Below are positions 9,135-16,554 of a stretch of 53,064 nt of DNA, one piece after another. A program made the position numbers and the translations under genes. Origin of the DNA: a virus; IMG/VR virus record IMGVR_UViG_3300025098_000064, positions 1-53,064 of that record; one strand, given 5' to 3'. Under the pieces are notes generated by a model. The model had not been told where the DNA came from, did not search any database, and saw only the letters and a list, made by a program, of their open reading frames with translations. Within the stretch, counting starts at the first letter, position 1, and each line of letters starts with the position of its first letter.

Positions 9135-9685
9135 CATTTTTAGTTGATGCAGCAAAATATTATAATTCTGAACCCCACCAGATTGCTGCCTGGGAAGATC
9201 TAGAAGTTAAGTTGCCTAAATACTTATTAGAAGAGTTTCAGGCAGCCTATAGAGCCAAGCAGCCTTCCCCAGTTAGTCCTACTGTCACTAACAGTTGGGA
9301 AGGTATCTATACAGCGGCAGCAATGGCAGGGTCTAAATTCCCTGCTGTTACAGCTGCCCAGTGGGCGCTTGAAAGTGCATACGGTAAGTATGTTTCTGGT
9401 AAAAATAACTTCTTCGGAATTAAGGGTCCAGGTACATCCAAAACTACATGGGAGGACTATGGCAATGGTCCTGTCACTATCGTCGCTCAGTTCAGGGACT
9501 TTTCAACACCTGAAGAGTGTGTGCAATATTTAGTTGACAGATGGTATCGAGACTATAAGGGTTATCGCGGTGTCAATCGTGCTAACTCCAACGCTGAATG
9601 TGCTCGCCTACTAAAAGTAGAAGGCTACGCAACTGATCCAGCATATACACAAAAACTAATTAACATTATTAGCCAAAACCTATGA
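9131..9685 (+). CDS. glucosaminidase-type peptidoglycan hydrolase (endolysin)
   Basis: The protein has 184 residues. After about 60 N-terminal residues comes a FlgJ/glucosaminidase (GH73-like) domain: AAMAGSKFPAVTAAQWALESAYGKY, with the catalytic Glu in ALESAYG at about residue 80, then NNFFGIKG and the typical FRDFSTPEECVQYLVDRWYRDYKGY. This family cleaves the glycan backbone of peptidoglycan. It has no signal peptide, so release would depend on a holin, and the next gene encodes a small membrane protein. Likely the lysis enzyme; a virion-associated role is possible. Confidence 0.85.
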   Translation: MTFLVDAAKYYNSEPHQIAAWEDLEVKLPKYLLEEFQAAYRAKQPSPVSPTVTNSWEGIYTAAAMAGSKFPAVTAAQWALESAYGKYVSGKNNFFGIKGPGTSKTTWEDYGNGPVTIVAQFRDFSTPEECVQYLVDRWYRDYKGYRGVNRANSNAECARLLKVEGYATDPAYTQKLINIISQNL

Positions 9686-9918
9686 TTGAAATTCTTGGCA
9701 TTAAACTTAGCTTAGAGACAATTGGTTTCCTAGTTGCATTCTTGGCCTCCGAAGTAATCGGTTCATCCAGTCTGCAGCAAAACTCAATTGCTCAGCTAGC
9801 TAAGTCTCTCATCGATACACTTAAGCCTTCCCGTAAGGAAGATGAAAAGGTAGCGGAAGTTCGTAAAGCCACAGAGCTTCTAGCTGAAACCCTTCGCCGC
9901 CTTGATGATCGTGGCTAA
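9682..9918 (+). CDS. small membrane protein, candidate holin
   Basis: The protein has 78 residues and overlaps the glucosaminidase stop by four bases. Residues about 8-27 (LSLETIGFLVAFLASEVIGS) form one moderately hydrophobic helix; the rest is a charged amphipathic helix (KPSRKEDEKVAEVRKATELL). One membrane helix plus a charged cytoplasmic tail next to a lysin fits a class III-like holin. The call rests on topology and neighbourhood, not on a recognised family. Confidence 0.55.
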   Translation: MIEILGIKLSLETIGFLVAFLASEVIGSSSLQQNSIAQLAKSLIDTLKPSRKEDEKVAEVRKATELLAETLRRLDDRG

Positions 9919-10141
9919 ACGTGCGGGTGAAGAACTATTCGATGAACTTCACTCTTTACTTACCACTGAGCTGGTAGGTCGTATTAAATCAGGAGAGGCT
10001 ACGACGGCTGATCTACGAGCTGCTATTGACTGGCTAGCAAAGAATGACATCACTGGTGTCCCTCTTAGCGGTAGTCCCCTGGCATCGCTTATGGGATCAA
10101 TCCCGGAGCTCACTTTTGACGACGTTCAAGGCTATATCTAA
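9905..10141 (+). CDS. terminase small subunit (DNA maturase A)
   Basis: The protein has 78 residues from ATG 9905; the longer frame uses a TTG three bases earlier. It is helical, with ELFDELHSLLTTELVGRIKSGEATTADLRAAIDWLAKNDITG, the pattern of podovirus small terminases that recognise the concatemer for packaging (T7 gp18 has 89 residues). It lies upstream of the large terminase in the same arm. The start overlaps the holin candidate's 3' end, and the stop overlaps the next ATG (TAATG). Confidence 0.7.
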   Translation: MIVAKRAGEELFDELHSLLTTELVGRIKSGEATTADLRAAIDWLAKNDITGVPLSGSPLASLMGSIPELTFDDVQGYI

Positions 10142-10389
10142 TGGCAGCAGCCAAAAGAAATCCAAAAATCAGCGAAGCAACTAGACGTGCTCGCCGTAAA
10201 TACAACGCAACACCTAAGGCTAAACAACGTCGAGCTGAACTAAATAAGATCAATCGACAGAAAGGTACTTACGGTAATGGTGATGGCTTAGATAACAGCC
10301 ATAAAGCCAACGGTAAGACCGTCAAAGAAAAAGCTTCTTCTAACCGCCGCCGTAACGGCAACAACGGTTCATCCAAATATAAACGTTAG
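10141..10389 (+). CDS. small basic protein of unknown function
   Basis: The protein has 82 residues and is very rich in Lys, Arg and Asn (ATRRARRKYNATPKAKQRRAELNKINRQKGTYG). It has no hydrophobic core segment and is probably largely disordered, so it is likely a nucleic-acid-binding or head-associated protein. It is coupled to the small terminase by a TAATG overlap and followed by the HNH gene. No family is recognised. Confidence 0.7.
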   Translation: MAAAKRNPKISEATRRARRKYNATPKAKQRRAELNKINRQKGTYGNGDGLDNSHKANGKTVKEKASSNRRRNGNNGSSKYKR

Positions 10390-10397
10390 GAATCTCA

Positions 10398-10538
10398 ATG
10401 AGTCAATGGATACTCCCCGAAGCCTCATGCATAATCTTCTCTGCTTTCGTTCTAGTGATGCGAAACGTATGTTTAGAGAAAGCATTAAGGATAGGGATGG
10501 ACATAAATGTGTTTACTGTGGCTGCTCTGAAAACCTAA
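10398..10538 (+). CDS. possible 46-residue membrane peptide overlapping the HNH gene
   Basis: An ATG at 10398, nine bases behind the previous stop, opens MSQWILPEASCIIFSAFVLVMRN and runs 46 codons in a different frame from the HNH gene. It holds one hydrophobic stretch (CIIFSAFVLVM) and could be a lysis-type peptide. Against this, the DNA is shared with the HNH N terminus, so the frame may be a by-product. Confidence 0.3.
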   Translation: MSQWILPEASCIIFSAFVLVMRNVCLEKALRIGMDINVFTVAALKT

Positions 10539-10672
10539 CCATTGACCATGTTCGCCCAAAGTCAAAGGGTGGTACGGATACAGCCGACAACTGTGTAACA
10601 GCTTGTCGCCCCTGCAATCAAGCTAAGGGGTCCATGCATGTAGACGTCTTTATGCAAACTCAATCGGCTTAA
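10406..10672 (+). CDS. HNH endonuclease
   Basis: The protein has 88 residues and a compact HNH domain: CVYCGCSENLTIDHVRPKSK, then GGTDTADNCVTACRPCNQAKGS. It has the two CxxC zinc pairs and the DH plus N..N/H active-site pattern. It could also start at ATG 10427 (MHNLLCFRSSDAKRMF). In many tailed phages an HNH protein lies beside the terminase and supports packaging cleavage; a homing nuclease is the alternative. The position between the two terminase genes favours the packaging role. Confidence 0.85.
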   Translation: MDTPRSLMHNLLCFRSSDAKRMFRESIKDRDGHKCVYCGCSENLTIDHVRPKSKGGTDTADNCVTACRPCNQAKGSMHVDVFMQTQSA

Positions 10673-10681
10673 TTTAATGTA

Positions 10682-10891
10682 ATGATAGAAGCTGCTGTAA
10701 CTATTGCTATTGCTGCTGCTACGGGATTAGGAGTTATGTCTGCCAAACTCAATGACCGTATTAACGCAATAGAACTTAGGGTCGCTGAGAAGTATATCCC
10801 TAGAGAAGAAGTGTCTTTAATACTGACACGATTCGAGGACCATATGGTTCGCATTGAATCCAAACTTGATAATCTTATTTCTAAAGAATAA
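10682..10891 (+). CDS. small membrane-anchored coiled-coil protein
   Basis: The protein has 69 residues. An N-terminal hydrophobic segment (AAVTIAIAAATGLGVM) is followed by a charged amphipathic helix (RINAIELRVAEKYIPREEVSLILTRFEDHMVRIESKLDNLISKE). This layout is shared by XhlA-like holin partners and i-spanins. It lies in the lysis and packaging arm, so a lysis accessory role is likely, but no family is certain. Confidence 0.6.
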   Translation: MIEAAVTIAIAAATGLGVMSAKLNDRINAIELRVAEKYIPREEVSLILTRFEDHMVRIESKLDNLISKE

Positions 10892-10893
10892 CT

Positions 10894-11121
10894 ATGACTG
10901 CACAAACATTCACTGCCGTTGTTCGGCCAGCTACTACCTTTTCCACTGAGAAAAAGAAGGGTGGCAACTATGTTCTTACCTCCACCGCAGTAACAGCTCT
11001 GGCTGCTCTTACTACAGCTAATACCATCTCTGATGTATTGGATGTTCTCAGTACTGTTACTGAAGACAGCCATGTTGTTGGGTCTGCACAAATCGGTAAA
11101 GCTACTTCGAGTCTTAACTGA
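10894..11121 (+). CDS. small hypothetical protein
   Basis: The protein has 75 residues and starts two bases after the previous stop. It is Thr/Ala-rich (ATTFSTEKKKGGNYVLTSTAVTALAALTTANTISDVLDVL), with no membrane segment and no motif that I recognise. It is followed at once by two lysine-rich micro-proteins, so it may be a minor head protein. Confidence 0.6.
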   Translation: MTAQTFTAVVRPATTFSTEKKKGGNYVLTSTAVTALAALTTANTISDVLDVLSTVTEDSHVVGSAQIGKATSSLN

Positions 11122-11122
11122 T

Positions 11123-11200
11123 ATGCCATACGGAAAAGGTACATACGGTTCCAAGGTGGGCCGTCCCCCAAAAAAGAAAAAAGGTAAGAAAAAGAAATGA
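11123..11200 (+). CDS. lysine-rich micro-protein, 25 residues
   Basis: The start MPYGKGTYGSKVGRPPKKKK is followed by more lysines. The stop overlaps the next ATG. It belongs to a series of tiny basic proteins often found among podovirus head or packaging genes; DNA condensation inside the head is a guess from composition. Confidence 0.55.
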   Translation: MPYGKGTYGSKVGRPPKKKKGKKKK

Positions 11201-11322
11201 GCCTTTACGCCAATATTAATAAGCGCAAGAAGGCTGGTACTTCTCGCTCTAAAAAGAAATCTACTGTATCGGCTAAGTCCTACGCAGCAATGAAGAAGGG
11301 TTTTCCTAAAAAGAAAAAATGA
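11197..11322 (+). CDS. lysine-rich micro-protein, 41 residues
   Basis: It begins MSLYANINKRKKAGTSRSKK and ends in a KKKK tail. It overlaps the previous stop and the next start by four bases each, so translation appears coupled. I recognise this style of protein from cyanophage genomes, without a known function. The strongly basic composition suggests DNA or RNA binding. Confidence 0.6.
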   Translation: MSLYANINKRKKAGTSRSKKKSTVSAKSYAAMKKGFPKKKK

Positions 11323-11588
11323 TCCAATTCCGCCTTAATAATTTTAAGGCAATAGCTAAGTGGCTGGATAAGAAATTACCCGGCCCCTTTTCTTTCTTTC
11401 TTAAAGGGTGGCTGTATGGACTAGAGAGTCAATACATCGCCGCTAAGGCGTCTGCGGCTGTTGAGAAGGGGATTGCACCTATTGCTCCTTCTGACCCTGT
11501 TGTAGAGCCTCCTAGCTATCGCTCAGAGCCTTCTGAAGTTGAAGGTCTAAATATAATTAGTCTATCGAATGGATTTTCAAAGAAATAG
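11319..11588 (+). CDS. hypothetical protein of the packaging arm
   Basis: The protein has 89 residues. An N-terminal half with aromatic and basic residues (FKAIAKWLDKKLPGPFSFFLKGWLYGLE) is followed by a Pro-rich acidic tail. The N-terminal segment may be an amphipathic or membrane-surface helix. Function unknown. Its last 20 bases overlap the next gene. Confidence 0.6.
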   Translation: MIQFRLNNFKAIAKWLDKKLPGPFSFFLKGWLYGLESQYIAAKASAAVEKGIAPIAPSDPVVEPPSYRSEPSEVEGLNIISLSNGFSKK

Positions 11589-12228
11589 TAATACTGACTA
11601 TATGTTTTCAGTATTGACCTCTCCTAAGATTACACAGATGAGTCGAGGTCGTATTCCTCAGATGACTCCACAGCAAGCAGCAGGTTTGCTTGGTTCTTGG
11701 ATTGTTGAGACGGGTGACCCGACTCTCCAAAATCTAGATGTTGTTGAAAAAAATGCTAGAGCTGGTAGAGGGTTATCTCAGTACACAGGAGTAAGGCGTG
11801 GCCCTTACGATCGTGCTCGCTCTGCAGCTCTATCTTCCGGTTTAGACCCCAACCAGGCTTCTTGGCAGATGCAATATTTTGCTGATGAATATTCAGGTAA
11901 ATATGACCAGCAAGGCAAGTCTCTCATCGGTTGGACAAAATCTCTTGATCAATTACCACCTAATCTATCTTCTGCGGACTATGCAGAACTAATCACTGGG
12001 TCTGCCGCAAAAGGTCAGGGTTACTTCCGCCCAGGTGTGCCTCACACAGATCGACGCAGAAAGGCGGCAGATCAGGTGTTTCAAGCCTATTCACAACCTG
12101 CTCCTCCCCTAACTATTCCTAAGGCAAAACTCAAACCTATAGAAAAGAAGAAAAAACCTAATGGTGTTATGGGTGTGTTGTCTGATGTTGTGGAAGGTTT
12201 GGGAATCCCACTACCGCGTATGCAATGA
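11569..12228 (+). CDS. phage tail-lysozyme-like protein
   Basis: The protein has 219 residues. Residues about 25-150 show the phage tail lysozyme pattern: MTPQQAAGLLGSWIVETGDP with a Glu in IVETGD as candidate catalytic residue, GRGLSQYTGVRRGPYDRA, then SWQMQYFADEY. Members of this family cleave peptidoglycan during entry. A Lys/Pro-rich C-terminal tail (KPIEKKKKPNGV) follows. With 9131 this arm carries two separate cell-wall enzymes. The gene lies three bases before the large terminase. Confidence 0.7.
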   Translation: MDFQRNSNTDYMFSVLTSPKITQMSRGRIPQMTPQQAAGLLGSWIVETGDPTLQNLDVVEKNARAGRGLSQYTGVRRGPYDRARSAALSSGLDPNQASWQMQYFADEYSGKYDQQGKSLIGWTKSLDQLPPNLSSADYAELITGSAAKGQGYFRPGVPHTDRRRKAADQVFQAYSQPAPPLTIPKAKLKPIEKKKKPNGVMGVLSDVVEGLGIPLPRMQ

Positions 12229-12231
12229 TTT

Positions 12232-13956
12232 ATGAATTTAACCGAACTTGAGCATAAGATAAGAGTTGACTTTAGAGCTTTCCTTACACTTGTCTGGCAA
12301 GAGTTAGATCTACCTAGACCTACAAGAGCACAGCTGTCTATTGCTGATTATCTACAGAATGGACCTAAGCGTCTGCAGATTAGTGCCTTTCGTGGTGTTG
12401 GTAAAAGTTGGATCACGGCTGCCTTTGTCCTTTGGACGTTATTTAATGACCCTGATAAAAAGATCATGGTTGTTTCTGCTTCTAAGGAACGAGCAGATAA
12501 CTTCGCTATCTTCTGTCAAAAGCTCATTATTGAGATTGAATGGCTTAACCACTTAGGCCCTAAAGATTCAGATCAACGCTGGTCTCGTATCTCTTTTGAT
12601 GTTGGTCCTGCTAAACCTCATCAGGCCCCTAGTTGTAAATCAGTAGGCATTACGGGCTCAATGACTGGAAGCCGTGCGGATCTTCTCATCTTCGATGATG
12701 TCGAAAATGTTGGCAATTCCAGCACAGATATGCAACGCCAGAAGCTTCTACAACTTGTTACTGAAGCTGAATCAATCCTTACCCCTGATGACAACTCTAG
12801 AATTTTTTTCCTTGGGACACCACAATCAGTCTTCACGATCTACCGCAAACTCGCTGAGCGGTCCTATAGACCGTTTATCTGGCCAGCCCGTTATCCCAAG
12901 AACGATAGTGGATACGAGGGTCTCCTTGCACCACAACTGGTTGCTGACCTTGAGCAAGGAGTGGAGAGAGGGACACCCACCGACACCAGATTTAGTGACC
13001 TAGATCTGCTGGAGCGTGAGTCCGCTATGGGCCGCTCCAACTTTCAACTTCAGTTCATGCTTGATACAAGTATGTCTGATGCTGAGAAGTTCCCCCTTAA
13101 GTTTGCTGATCTAATCGTTACCCCTTTAGGGATGGAATGTGCTGAGCGTTATGCCTGGTCTTCTGATCCTCGATATATGATCAAAAACCTAAACCCCGTA
13201 GGACTGCCCGGAGATCGTTTCTACGGGCCGATGTTCATTGATGAGGGTATGTGTGATTACTCCGAGACAATCCTCTCTGTAGACCCTTCTGGCCGGGGTG
13301 CTGATGAGACCTGTTGTGTTGTTCTATCTCAAGCAAATGGTTATGTCTTTGTTCGTGATATTAAAGCTTTCCGTGATGGCTATTCTGATGACACACTCTC
13401 AGCTATTGTTCGGTTAGGTAAACGGTACAAAGCTTCTCGTCTCCTCGTAGAATCGAACTTCGGGGACGGGATGATATGTGAACTCTTTAACAGACACATA
13501 CAACAACAAGGTGCTGCCTTCTCAACAGAAGAAGTTAGAGCCACAGTCAGAAAAGAAGAACGTATCATCGACACCCTTGAACCAGTCATGAACCAGCACA
13601 AGCTGATCATTGATCCGAAGGTCTGGGAATATGACTACAGTTCTAATCCTGATGCTCCACCTGAAAAGCGTCTCGAATATATGCTCGGATATCAGATGTC
13701 TAGAATGTTTCGAGGTCGTGGTGCTGTTCGGCATGATGACCGAATTGATGCATTGTCCCAAGGTGTTCAGTGGTTTATTGATGCCCTCGCTCAATCAGCA
13801 CACAAACAACAAGCCTTCCGTAAGAACGAAGAGTGGAAGGCAATGATGGATGCCCTCGAAAATCACCCTCAGTTAGCTACAGATCTCTTGGCTACTGGTG
13901 GTTCCTTTCAAAACCTTAAAACCTCTGGTAGCACTAAGGTTTGGGACTGGGTGTAG
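12232..13956 (+). CDS. terminase large subunit (DNA maturase B, packaging motor)
   Basis: The protein has 574 residues, close to T7 gp19 (586). The ATPase domain has a Walker A-like FRGVGKSW at residues 53-60 and Walker B RADLLIFDDVEN near residue 150. The RNase H-like nuclease domain begins at LSVDPSGRGADETCCVV and has a later acidic pair in VRHDDRIDALSQGVQW. It cuts and pumps concatemeric DNA into proheads. It is the last gene before a strong terminator (14014-14040), the usual end of a T7-like late region. Confidence 0.95.
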   Translation: MNLTELEHKIRVDFRAFLTLVWQELDLPRPTRAQLSIADYLQNGPKRLQISAFRGVGKSWITAAFVLWTLFNDPDKKIMVVSASKERADNFAIFCQKLIIEIEWLNHLGPKDSDQRWSRISFDVGPAKPHQAPSCKSVGITGSMTGSRADLLIFDDVENVGNSSTDMQRQKLLQLVTEAESILTPDDNSRIFFLGTPQSVFTIYRKLAERSYRPFIWPARYPKNDSGYEGLLAPQLVADLEQGVERGTPTDTRFSDLDLLERESAMGRSNFQLQFMLDTSMSDAEKFPLKFADLIVTPLGMECAERYAWSSDPRYMIKNLNPVGLPGDRFYGPMFIDEGMCDYSETILSVDPSGRGADETCCVVLSQANGYVFVRDIKAFRDGYSDDTLSAIVRLGKRYKASRLLVESNFGDGMICELFNRHIQQQGAAFSTEEVRATVRKEERIIDTLEPVMNQHKLIIDPKVWEYDYSSNPDAPPEKRLEYMLGYQMSRMFRGRGAVRHDDRIDALSQGVQWFIDALAQSAHKQQAFRKNEEWKAMMDALENHPQLATDLLATGGSFQNLKTSGSTKVWDWV

Positions 13957-14013
13957 TTTGGTGGCCCACCTAAGCAGAGAGAGTGGTGTCTTTCTGTGTG
14001 GATATGCGGTTTA

Positions 14014-14040
14014 GAGACCCTGGTAATCCGGGTCTCTTTT
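14014..14040 (+). terminator. intrinsic terminator after the large terminase
   Basis: A perfect stem GAGACCC (14014-14020) / GGGTCTC (14030-14036), with inner GG/CC pairs around a TAAT loop, is followed by TTTT. Confidence 0.85.
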
Positions 14041-14156
14041 CCTTAAACACAATATAACCAACAATTAAATCAAGACTAACACGGTGAAAATCCGCTTCCT
14101 TTTTGGCAACTTTGGGGGAAGGCACATCGTTAGAATCACTGTACATAAAACACACA

Positions 14157-14197
14157 CAACCCAAAGCATTTGCAATTGCTTACAACTCTTTGGGTTG
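14157..14197. repeat. 10-bp perfect inverted repeat upstream of thyX
   Basis: CAACCCAAAG (14157-14166) pairs with CTTTGGGTTG (14188-14197) around a 21-base loop that could form its own AAGCA/TGCTT stem. There is no T-tract, so it is more likely a protein-binding or packaging-related hairpin than a terminator. Confidence 0.6.
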
Positions 14198-14276
14198 GTA
14201 AGATTATTGTTTTTATTCTTTTAGTTAAAACTATAAACATAAAACATAAAAAACATTAAAGTTTTACTCCTAAAGC

Positions 14277-14927
14277 ATGTCTACCACTAACAACACTACT
14301 CTTATATCAATTACTCCTAAAGCAGAAGAACTTATCTCTTACTGTGCCAGAGTATCTAACCCTGCAAATCAGGATAATCCTGAATGTGAGAAGTTGATTA
14401 AGTATCTTATTAAACATAATCATTGGTCTCCCTTTGAGTTAGCTCATATGGTGATTGAGATTAATACTACTAGAGCTATTGCTGCTCAGATTCTTAGACA
14501 TAGATCTTTTAGCTTTCAAGAGTTCTCTCAGAGGTATGCTTCTGTTAATGAACTTCAATCTCCTGCTATTCCTGATCTTAGGAGACAAGACCTAAAGAAT
14601 AGACAAAACTCTATTGATGATCTTAATCCTTGGGATAAACAATCTCTTCAGATGGAGATTAGAGATCATTTCTATGAATCAACAAAACTCTATAACCGTC
14701 TCCTGTCTAAAGGTGTGGCTAAAGAGTCAGCAAGGTCTGTGTTGCCTTTGAACACCCCTACTCGGTTGTATATGGCTGGGTCTATTAGATCCTGGATTCA
14801 TTACATCCAGCTTAGGTCTGCTAACGGTACTCAGCTTGAGCATCAACAGATTGCTGAGGGTTGTCGTGATGTGTTTAAGGAGTGTCTTCCTAATATTTAT
14901 ATGGCTGTATTTAATGGCGACGAATAA
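14277..14927 (+). CDS. thyX: flavin-dependent thymidylate synthase
   Basis: The protein has 216 residues. The signature RHRX7S is present as RHR (74-76) ... S84 in ILRHRSFSFQEFSQRY. The downstream SARSVLPLNTPTRLYMAGSIRSW and LRSANGTQLEHQQIA match the dUMP and FAD binding parts. ThyX makes dTMP from dUMP using methylenetetrahydrofolate and NADPH. It is the first gene after the genome-joint region and would work with NrdA/NrdB (28684-30769). Codon third positions are strongly A/T compared with the following early genes. The stop overlaps the next gene. Confidence 0.95.
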   Translation: MSTTNNTTLISITPKAEELISYCARVSNPANQDNPECEKLIKYLIKHNHWSPFELAHMVIEINTTRAIAAQILRHRSFSFQEFSQRYASVNELQSPAIPDLRRQDLKNRQNSIDDLNPWDKQSLQMEIRDHFYESTKLYNRLLSKGVAKESARSVLPLNTPTRLYMAGSIRSWIHYIQLRSANGTQLEHQQIAEGCRDVFKECLPNIYMAVFNGDE

Positions 14928-15084
14928 ACAGCTTCAGGACGCTCTAGACGCGGCTCTGAAGGCTAAGAACCCTGTTCTGGTACGATCTATCAGGGCAGCT
15001 ATGGAGGGACGTGTTGTGAACCCTTTTGAGGGTATGTCTATCCATCCTGAGGTAGACCACCTCTGGAACTTCCCTTCAGAGTAA
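14914..15084 (+). CDS. small hypothetical protein behind thyX
   Basis: The protein has 56 residues from ATG 14914, overlapping the end of thyX; the longer frame would start inside thyX and is less likely. The sequence is helical at first (MATNKQLQDALDAALKAKNP), then VRSIRAAMEGRVVNPFEGMS. No domain is recognised. A long gene-free stretch follows. Confidence 0.6.
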   Translation: MATNKQLQDALDAALKAKNPVLVRSIRAAMEGRVVNPFEGMSIHPEVDHLWNFPSE

Positions 15085-15525
15085 AATGACATAATTTTCT
15101 GAAGTCTATAACCTGGTGGGTTGTTTACATTTTCCCCCCGTATGTACCCCGTTTTCCACAGGCAAAAGTGGGGCAGATTAGCGTTTTTATCTCTCATTTA
15201 GTGGGCATGATTTGCCCTCCTAAATATTATTTAAGGGGCCTGACTTGCATTTTTATTTCTCAATCAGCGCTCCTGATTGCGTTTGCTTGTAATAAATAGC
15301 TGAGATCCACTGGTATGACTGCGTTCTCGTTAGTCTGGATATCCAGTGAGTTCTAATTCATGCCGCATGATTGCCACTAAGTAACATCAACCTAAATAAT
15401 AATTTATATCTACTGATTTTCTTTGATGTTTACTTTGTTTTTTATTTATGTGTCATCATCTGTTGACTTGTTATTTGTAATCATATCAACACAATTAATC
15501 AGTAGTTCTTATCACTAACAGAAAC
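15085..15525 (+). other. gene-free, hairpin-rich and AT-rich intergenic region (441 bases)
   Basis: No frame of useful length is seen. The first 300 bases hold several inverted repeats: GGGC/GCCC around 15202-15216, CAATCAG/CTGATTG around 15261-15279, and CACTGG/CCAGTG around 15308-15348. The last 170 bases are very AT-rich (TAATAATTTATATC, TTTTTTATTTATG). A TTGACT at 15463 lacks a good -10 partner. Together this could be an early control region or replication origin. Confidence 0.45.
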
Positions 15526-15780
15526 ATGCCTAACATTAATCAACTGTACCAAGAGAACATAGAAAGATCAGTAGCCGAACTATATGATCACATGAACAAC
15601 AATCTCCTAGGCTGGTTATCCGATGACGGAAAATATGCAGACACTGAGGATTTAACACCAGAACAGATAGATTCAATTAGTGCGGTTCAGTCAATCGAAG
15701 AGGAATGGGTTCTCAATGCTGAGCTGCGCGAAGAGGTTTCTATGCTCCGCTTTGCTGATGACGATGACGACGACAGCTGA
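15526..15780 (+). CDS. small acidic early protein
   Basis: The protein has 84 residues and is strongly acidic, with a C-terminal run of Asp (ADDDDDDS). It looks helical (NINQLYQENIERSVAELYDHMNNN). Small acidic early proteins in T7-like phages often bind and inhibit host nucleic-acid enzymes; that is analogy only. It is preceded by the hairpin/AT-rich region and followed by two leader-motif copies. Confidence 0.65.
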   Translation: MPNINQLYQENIERSVAELYDHMNNNLLGWLSDDGKYADTEDLTPEQIDSISAVQSIEEEWVLNAELREEVSMLRFADDDDDDS

Positions 15781-15810
15781 ATTGTTAAGAAATATCAATT
15801 CTTAGCTCGA

Positions 15811-15830
15811 CTCACTTCCACTAGCAGAGA
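15811..15830 (+). promoter_or_regulatory. early leader motif, copy 1
   Basis: CTCAC then TTCCACTAGCAGAGA. It sits 115 bases ahead of the 15945 gene and is a weaker match to the motif seen ahead of many early starts. Confidence 0.4.
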
Positions 15831-15900
15831 CGAGGCTGCATACTGTGTGCAAGCGAGAGGAACGGAGAAGGCGAAAGCCTGCGCCTCTACTGCTTTAAAC

Positions 15901-15920
15901 AATTCCACTAAGACAGCTAA
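15901..15920 (+). promoter_or_regulatory. early leader motif, copy 2
   Basis: AATTCCACTAAGACAGCTAA, followed at 15934 by TCTCTCATCCC directly before the ATG at 15945. The two halves of the motif are in swapped order here. Confidence 0.5.
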
Positions 15921-15944
15921 CTTCAAAACAAGGTCTCTCATCCC

Positions 15945-16145
15945 ATGACAACATCACGCCTAGTAGCAGTCACAACCGCTCCAGTCGGTCTAATCCTGAT
16001 CATGCTGGCCATTGTCTCAATCATCGCCACACCACCTGCTACAGAGGCAGCACGGCGCGGCATGGGTCAGTTCATGCAAGCTTCACTCGCTCTTGTTTGT
16101 GTCGGCGCTACTGCTGCTGCTATTGACCACGAGCGAGCCCACTAG
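15945..16145 (+). CDS. small membrane protein, two membrane helices
   Basis: The protein has 66 residues. The first helix covers about residues 8-28 (VTTAPVGLILIMLAIVSIIA) and the second about 44-60 (FMQASLALVCVGATAAA). The short loop between them is basic. The start ATG directly follows a TCTCTCATCCC leader element and has no Shine-Dalgarno sequence. It probably acts in the host membrane early in infection; function unknown. Confidence 0.65.
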   Translation: MTTSRLVAVTTAPVGLILIMLAIVSIIATPPATEAARRGMGQFMQASLALVCVGATAAAIDHERAH

Positions 16146-16153
16146 TATTGTTT

Positions 16154-16173
16154 TCTCAACTCCACTAACACAG
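16154..16173 (+). promoter_or_regulatory. early leader motif, copy 3
   Basis: TCTCAAC then TCCACTAACACAG, ending eight bases before the ATG at 16182. One of the best copies of the motif. Confidence 0.6.
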
Positions 16174-16181
16174 GCAACGCC

Positions 16182-16424
16182 ATGTCCTTCAAAAACAACA
16201 CAGGCCACCAACTCACCAACACCATGGAGCAGACCATGGTCAGGTATGCAAACAAGCTGGAAGAGGCAACGGGCTTTTCCATTCAGCTTGATTTCAATTC
16301 AGAAGATGACGACTATGAGATCTCTTTAGTTGATCCATGCGGCGACCTTGAAGGCGAACCATGGACTGCATGGACTGATTTCGTTCACGACACAGAGTCA
16401 CAGATCACGCTCGCCCTTATCTAG
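16182..16424 (+). CDS. small hypothetical early protein
   Basis: The protein has 80 residues and is acidic in the second half (FNSEDDDYEISLVDPCGDLEGEPW). No membrane segment or known domain is seen. The start lies right behind leader-motif copy 3. A 41-codon frame follows three bases after its stop. Confidence 0.65.
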   Translation: MSFKNNTGHQLTNTMEQTMVRYANKLEEATGFSIQLDFNSEDDDYEISLVDPCGDLEGEPWTAWTDFVHDTESQITLALI

Positions 16425-16426
16425 TA

Positions 16427-16552
16427 ATGACAATTCAAGAGATGGACCGCATGAACGATCTTCTACAGGATCAAATTCTCGCCGCGTATGAACGGCAACA
16501 AGAACGTGACTATGACGCCATGGTCAACGAAGAGGCACCACAAGACGATTAG
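16427..16552 (+). CDS. 41-residue hypothetical protein
   Basis: It begins MTIQEMDRMNDLLQDQILAA and ends in acidic NEEAPQDD. A charged helix dominates. It starts three bases after the previous stop, and its own stop lies just before leader-motif copy 4. Too short for a family assignment; supported by spacing only. Confidence 0.5.
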   Translation: MTIQEMDRMNDLLQDQILAAYERQQERDYDAMVNEEAPQDD

Positions 16553-16554
16553 TC

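Larger units (their letters stand above)
13957..14276 (+). other. gene-free junction between the late right arm and the early left arm
   Basis: This gap of 320 bases holds a terminator, then AT-rich sequence with a second perfect inverted repeat (14157-14166 with 14188-14197). In T7-like phages the segment after the large terminase contains the genome ends and the packaging site, so this is where I would place the concatemer joint. No terminal repeat can be seen because the joint occurs only once here. Confidence 0.5.

Noticed and set aside
13962-13977. 16-base match TGGCCCACCTAAGCAG, also at 18915-18930
   Set aside because: One copy is ordinary RNA polymerase coding sequence, and one such match in a window of this size is plausible by chance.
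15463-15491. TTGACT as a promoter -35
   Set aside because: No acceptable -10 at 16-18 bases; the best partner (TATCAA at 15 bases) is weak.
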